Part shown: piece after piece, positions 7,214 to 9,665 of the stretch | Position numbering within the stretch: the first letter of the stretch is position 1 | How the letters are laid out: every line of letters begins with the position of its first letter | Assembly: GCA_913049525.1 (NCBI GenBank) | Contig: CAJWYZ010000040.1 | Location: forward strand, 1 to 9,665 | Direction of reading: 5' to 3' | DNA length: 9,665 bases | DNA from: an uncultured Fidelibacterota bacterium | GTDB lineage: Bacteria; Fidelibacterota; Marinisomatia; SCGC-AAA003-L08; D37C17 | Notes under the pieces: generated by a model | What the model saw: the letters and a program-made list of their open reading frames with translations, nothing else | Database searches by the model: none | Told to the model about the DNA's origin: nothing | Program-made: the position numbers and the translations under genes

Positions 7214-9451
7214 TTATTCATTCACAGAATCTTCGTCATCTGAATTATTTTCAGATGAATCATCAGATTCATTACTTTCTTCATTATCAGAAATCTGATC
7301 AATGACATCCTGTGGAATTTCTAACTTTTCTGATTCCGGTTCATCAACAACCATTTCCGTTTCCGGTTCACCCTCATCCTCCAAACCATCCAATCCTAAA
7401 TCCAGCATGAGAATGATTTTCTTATATTCTTCATCCACTTCCTGTACAGTTACTTCATGAGTCTCACCTTCTTTGAAATTAATCAATATTTGATTTTTCT
7501 CATGCTTTTTTAACCGTTTCAGGGGAACAATCCCCTCTAGGCCTTCACCTAAATCGAAAATAATACCTTTATCTAATACTTTTAAAATGACACCATTAAC
7601 TACTTTACCTGAAGTGAAATCATTTTTAATATTTTCCCAAGGATTTGTCTCAATCTGTTTAATACCCAAAGCCAATCGTCTTTCTTCAGAAGATACTTCT
7701 AAAATACGAACCTTTATAGTATCTCCCTTTTGCACAATTTCTTTAGGATGCCGCACTTGTTTAACCCAGGACATATCAGATACATGAACCAATCCATCGA
7801 TGCCTTCTTCCAATTCAATAAAAGCTCCGAACTGCGTTAAATTCCGAACAATCCCATCATGATCACTTCCTACTACAAACTTACTATCTATGGTATCCCA
7901 TGGATTATCTTGCAGTTGTTTGATTCCTAGGGAAATTTTCTTCTCACCTGTGTCAATATTAAGAATCTTCGCCTCTACTTTATCACCTACCTTAAACATA
8001 TCAGAAGGATGTTTTATATGACGAGTCCAAGACATTTCAGAAATATGTATCAAACCCTCAACCCCTTCTTCCAATTGAATAAAAGCACCATAATTCATCA
8101 TGTTCACTATTTTTCCTTCTATGATTGAATCTATTGGATACTTATCGTCAATATCTACCCAAGGTTCTGGCTGCAATTGTTTCATACCTAAAGATACACG
8201 AACTTTTTCTACATCAAAATCGATCACCTTAACAGTGACCTTTTCACCAATCGAAACCTTGTCAGTAGGGTGGTTGATTCGTCCCCAAGTGATATCCGTA
8301 ATGTGCAATAAACCATCAATGCCACCAAGATCAACAAAGGCTCCAAAGTCGGTAATATTCTTCACCATTCCTTCCAGAACCATTCCAATTTCCATATCTT
8401 CAAGAACAGCTTGTCTTTTTTCGAGCAGATCATCCTCTAATATGGCTTTACGGGAAAGCACTATGTTTTGTCTGAGTTCATTAAATTTTACAATTTTAAA
8501 CTCACTCTCTACGCCAAGGAATTCGTCAAAATCCATAACTGGTTTAATATCCACCTGTGACCCTGGAAGGAAGGCCTGTACAACACCTAAGTCCACAACC
8601 ATACCACCTTTAATCCTACGGCTTATCAACCCAGTAATGAGTTCTTCTTTTTCAAAACAATTACGAATTTCTGTCCACCGTCTCTGGAAATCAGCTCTTT
8701 CCTTGGAAAGGATAATATTTCCACGACGGTCTTCGAAAGTAATAATAAACACATCAATTTCATGTCCAACTTCCGGGAGTTCTTTAAATTCAGTGCGATG
8801 AATAATTCCCTCAGCTTTAAAGCCAATATCAACCAGCACATCTCTATCAGTGAGGCCTACCACTGTACCTGTTACAACTTCCCGTTCTTTTATATCGCTG
8901 AATGTATCTGCATATTGCTCATGCAATGCATCCGGCACAAATTCATCTTCTTCATATTGATCCAATTCATTTTCAGCCACTACTTTTATATCTAAAATGG
9001 ATGGATCTAAATAATCTAATACAGCTACCGGAGGCGGAATACGTTCCTCCTCTGTTTCAGATAGTTCTGTTTTTTCTTCAACCACAGCATCAGATTCACT
9101 TTCTTCAGTTTCCTCAGCAACTTCTTCAGTTTCTGCCTGGGTTTCAGTGATTTCTTTTATGTCTGCAACCACATCATCAGATTCGCTTTCTTCAGCTTCC
9201 TCAGGGTTAGTTTCCTCAGCAATTTCTTCAGTTTCTGCCTGGGTTTCAGTGATTTCTTTTATTTCTTCAACCACAGCATCAGATTCGTTTTCTTCAGCTT
9301 CCTCAGGTTTAGTTTCCTCAGCAATTTCTTCAGTTTCTGATTGGGTTTCAGTAGTTTCTTTTATTTCTTCGGTTGCGGAAATAGATTCTACCACCTCTGT
9401 GGATTCTGTATTTTCTATTTCCTGGTTTTTTTGTTCTATGTCTGTACTCAT
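7214..9451 (-). CDS. rpsA: 30S ribosomal protein S1 with repeat-expanded acidic N-terminus
   Basis: This protein helps mRNA bind the small ribosomal subunit. It has 745 residues against 557 in E. coli. Residues 1 to about 140 are Glu/Thr-rich and contain three tandem repeats (28-124). A linker follows, then six S1 (OB-fold) domains at roughly 191-253, 269-335, 353-424, 440-511, 525-598 and 612-683. Domains 3-5 carry the classic NITDFGAFVDLGG, NYGAFIQLEEGVEGLIHISEMSW and QFGAFIELEEG-type motifs, each ending in SLGMKQL or a similar segment; domain 6 is more divergent. The last 55 or so residues are Asp/Glu/Ser-rich. The start is supported as the only Met before residue 284 that keeps the N-terminus. 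An AGGAG ribosome site overlaps the cmk stop codon but sits 13 bases from the ATG, longer than usual. The gap to cmk is 16 bases, the familiar cmk-rpsA operon. A strong terminator follows. Confidence 0.97.
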   Translation of the reverse strand: MSTDIEQKNQEIENTESTEVVESISATEEIKETTETQSETEEIAEETKPEEAEENESDAVVEEIKEITETQAETEEIAEETNPEEAEESESDDVVADIKEITETQAETEEVAEETEESESDAVVEEKTELSETEEERIPPPVAVLDYLDPSILDIKVVAENELDQYEEDEFVPDALHEQYADTFSDIKEREVVTGTVVGLTDRDVLVDIGFKAEGIIHRTEFKELPEVGHEIDVFIITFEDRRGNIILSKERADFQRRWTEIRNCFEKEELITGLISRRIKGGMVVDLGVVQAFLPGSQVDIKPVMDFDEFLGVESEFKIVKFNELRQNIVLSRKAILEDDLLEKRQAVLEDMEIGMVLEGMVKNITDFGAFVDLGGIDGLLHITDITWGRINHPTDKVSIGEKVTVKVIDFDVEKVRVSLGMKQLQPEPWVDIDDKYPIDSIIEGKIVNMMNYGAFIQLEEGVEGLIHISEMSWTRHIKHPSDMFKVGDKVEAKILNIDTGEKKISLGIKQLQDNPWDTIDSKFVVGSDHDGIVRNLTQFGAFIELEEGIDGLVHVSDMSWVKQVRHPKEIVQKGDTIKVRILEVSSEERRLALGIKQIETNPWENIKNDFTSGKVVNGVILKVLDKGIIFDLGEGLEGIVPLKRLKKHEKNQILINFKEGETHEVTVQEVDEEYKKIILMLDLGLDGLEDEGEPETEMVVDEPESEKLEIPQDVIDQISDNEESNESDDSSENNSDDEDSVNE
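9080..9370 (-). repeat. 102-bp in-frame tandem repeat in rpsA (three copies, last one shortened)
   Basis: Copy 1 is 9269-9370 and copy 2 is 9167-9268, each 102 bp or 34 residues, starting EEIKE-TETQ and ending in SD-VV. They agree at 29 of 34 residues. Copy 3 (9080-9166) is 87 bp, 29 residues, and lacks a five-residue NPEEA segment; it agrees with copy 2 at 25 of the remaining 29. The missing 15 bp correspond to one interval between two TTCCTCAG direct repeats (plus-strand reading) seen 15 bp apart in copies 1 and 2, which implies slippage. The repeats are direct, contiguous and in frame, so they are not a CRISPR array. Confidence 0.95.
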
Positions 9452-9467
9452 TATGTGAGTCTTGCTC

Positions 9468-9665
9468 CTATTTGATTGTTTTATTTACGATTTCTACGAT
9501 GCGGTTTACCTGCTCTTCAATGCTTATACCGGTAGTATCTATTTCTACCGCATCCTCTGCTTTTTTCAAAGGGGAATGCTTTCTGGTGGAATCTTTTCTA
9601 TCACGCTCTAGCATCTCAGCGGTTAATTCCTCTAAAGAAACTACTTCACCTTTTGCTTCCATTTC
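9468..9665 (-). CDS. cmk: Cytidylate kinase, C-terminal fragment (5' end outside window)
   Basis: The last 65 or so residues of CMP kinase, which phosphorylates CMP and dCMP to the diphosphates using ATP in the cytoplasm. Visible signatures are MEAKGE near the edge, the ERDRKDSTRKHSPLKKAEDA stretch (arginines that contact the phosphates in this family), and the VEIDTTGISIEEQVNRI end. The frame remains open at the right edge, where a Glu codon precedes the first visible Met, so that Met is internal and not the start. The stop codon TAG (9468-9470) overlaps the AGGAG ribosome site of rpsA. The cmk-rpsA neighbourhood is a common bacterial arrangement, which supports both calls. Confidence 0.95.
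   Translation of the reverse strand, partial: EMEAKGEVVSLEELTAEMLERDRKDSTRKHSPLKKAEDAVEIDTTGISIEEQVNRIVEIVNKTIK

Noticed and set aside
8100..8801. Long plus-strand open frame (233 codons) opposite rpsA
   Set aside because: It lies wholly antisense to well-conserved S1 domains, and its translation is Ser/Ile/Thr-rich with no recognisable family. It is a by-product of rpsA codon usage.
9080..9370. Possible CRISPR-like array
   Set aside because: The units are contiguous, in frame, 102 bp long and have no unique spacers; they encode part of S1.
9147..9458. Plus-strand open frame (103 codons) with internal Ser-rich repeats
   Set aside because: The repeats are simply the reverse complement of the S1 acidic repeat (GAA/GAG-rich codons read as TTC/CTC and shifted), so it is a shadow.

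Overview
The window is a densely packed, AT-rich bacterial chromosome segment. Every supported gene lies on the minus strand, so transcription runs from high to low coordinates. The six-domain ribosomal protein S1, the cmk-rpsA pair, the Wza/Wzz-type export genes and the erratic use of Shine-Dalgarno sites all suggest the FCB group (Bacteroidota, Chlorobiota, Marinimicrobia and relatives). A Marinimicrobia-like lineage is a reasonable guess, but this cannot be settled by eye. No mobile element, CRISPR array, tRNA or rRNA was found.

Region 1 (9665-7161) is the translation/nucleotide block: the 3' end of cmk (CMP kinase), then rpsA 16 bases later, then a strong intrinsic terminator. The S1 protein is unusually long (745 aa). 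A Glu-rich N-terminal extension built from a 102-bp tandem repeat precedes its six S1 domains, and an acidic tail follows them.

Region 2 (7160-1) is a compact run of seven genes with junctions between 1 or 20 bases of overlap and 8 bases of gap: tsaD (tRNA t6A synthesis), a membrane-anchored von Willebrand A protein, rfbB, rfbA, rfbC (dTDP-sugar synthesis), a Wza-like outer-membrane polysaccharide export protein, and the N-terminal part of a Wzz-type chain-length/co-polymerase protein cut by the left edge. The three Rfb enzymes convert glucose-1-phosphate to dTDP-4-dehydro-L-rhamnose. The export and Wzz proteins would regulate the length of a surface polysaccharide and move it to the cell surface. 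No rfbD (final reductase) is present here. tsaD and the VWA gene have no obvious link to polysaccharide but appear to be transcribed with it.

The most curious spot is the rpsA/tsaD boundary. The terminator's U-tract abuts the tsaD start codon, and a perfect TATAAT lies across the hairpin loop. The gene content is otherwise ordinary. No clearly new multi-gene system was recognised, although the VWA protein and the S1 repeat array merit a second look. No gene-free stretch longer than 300 bases exists.
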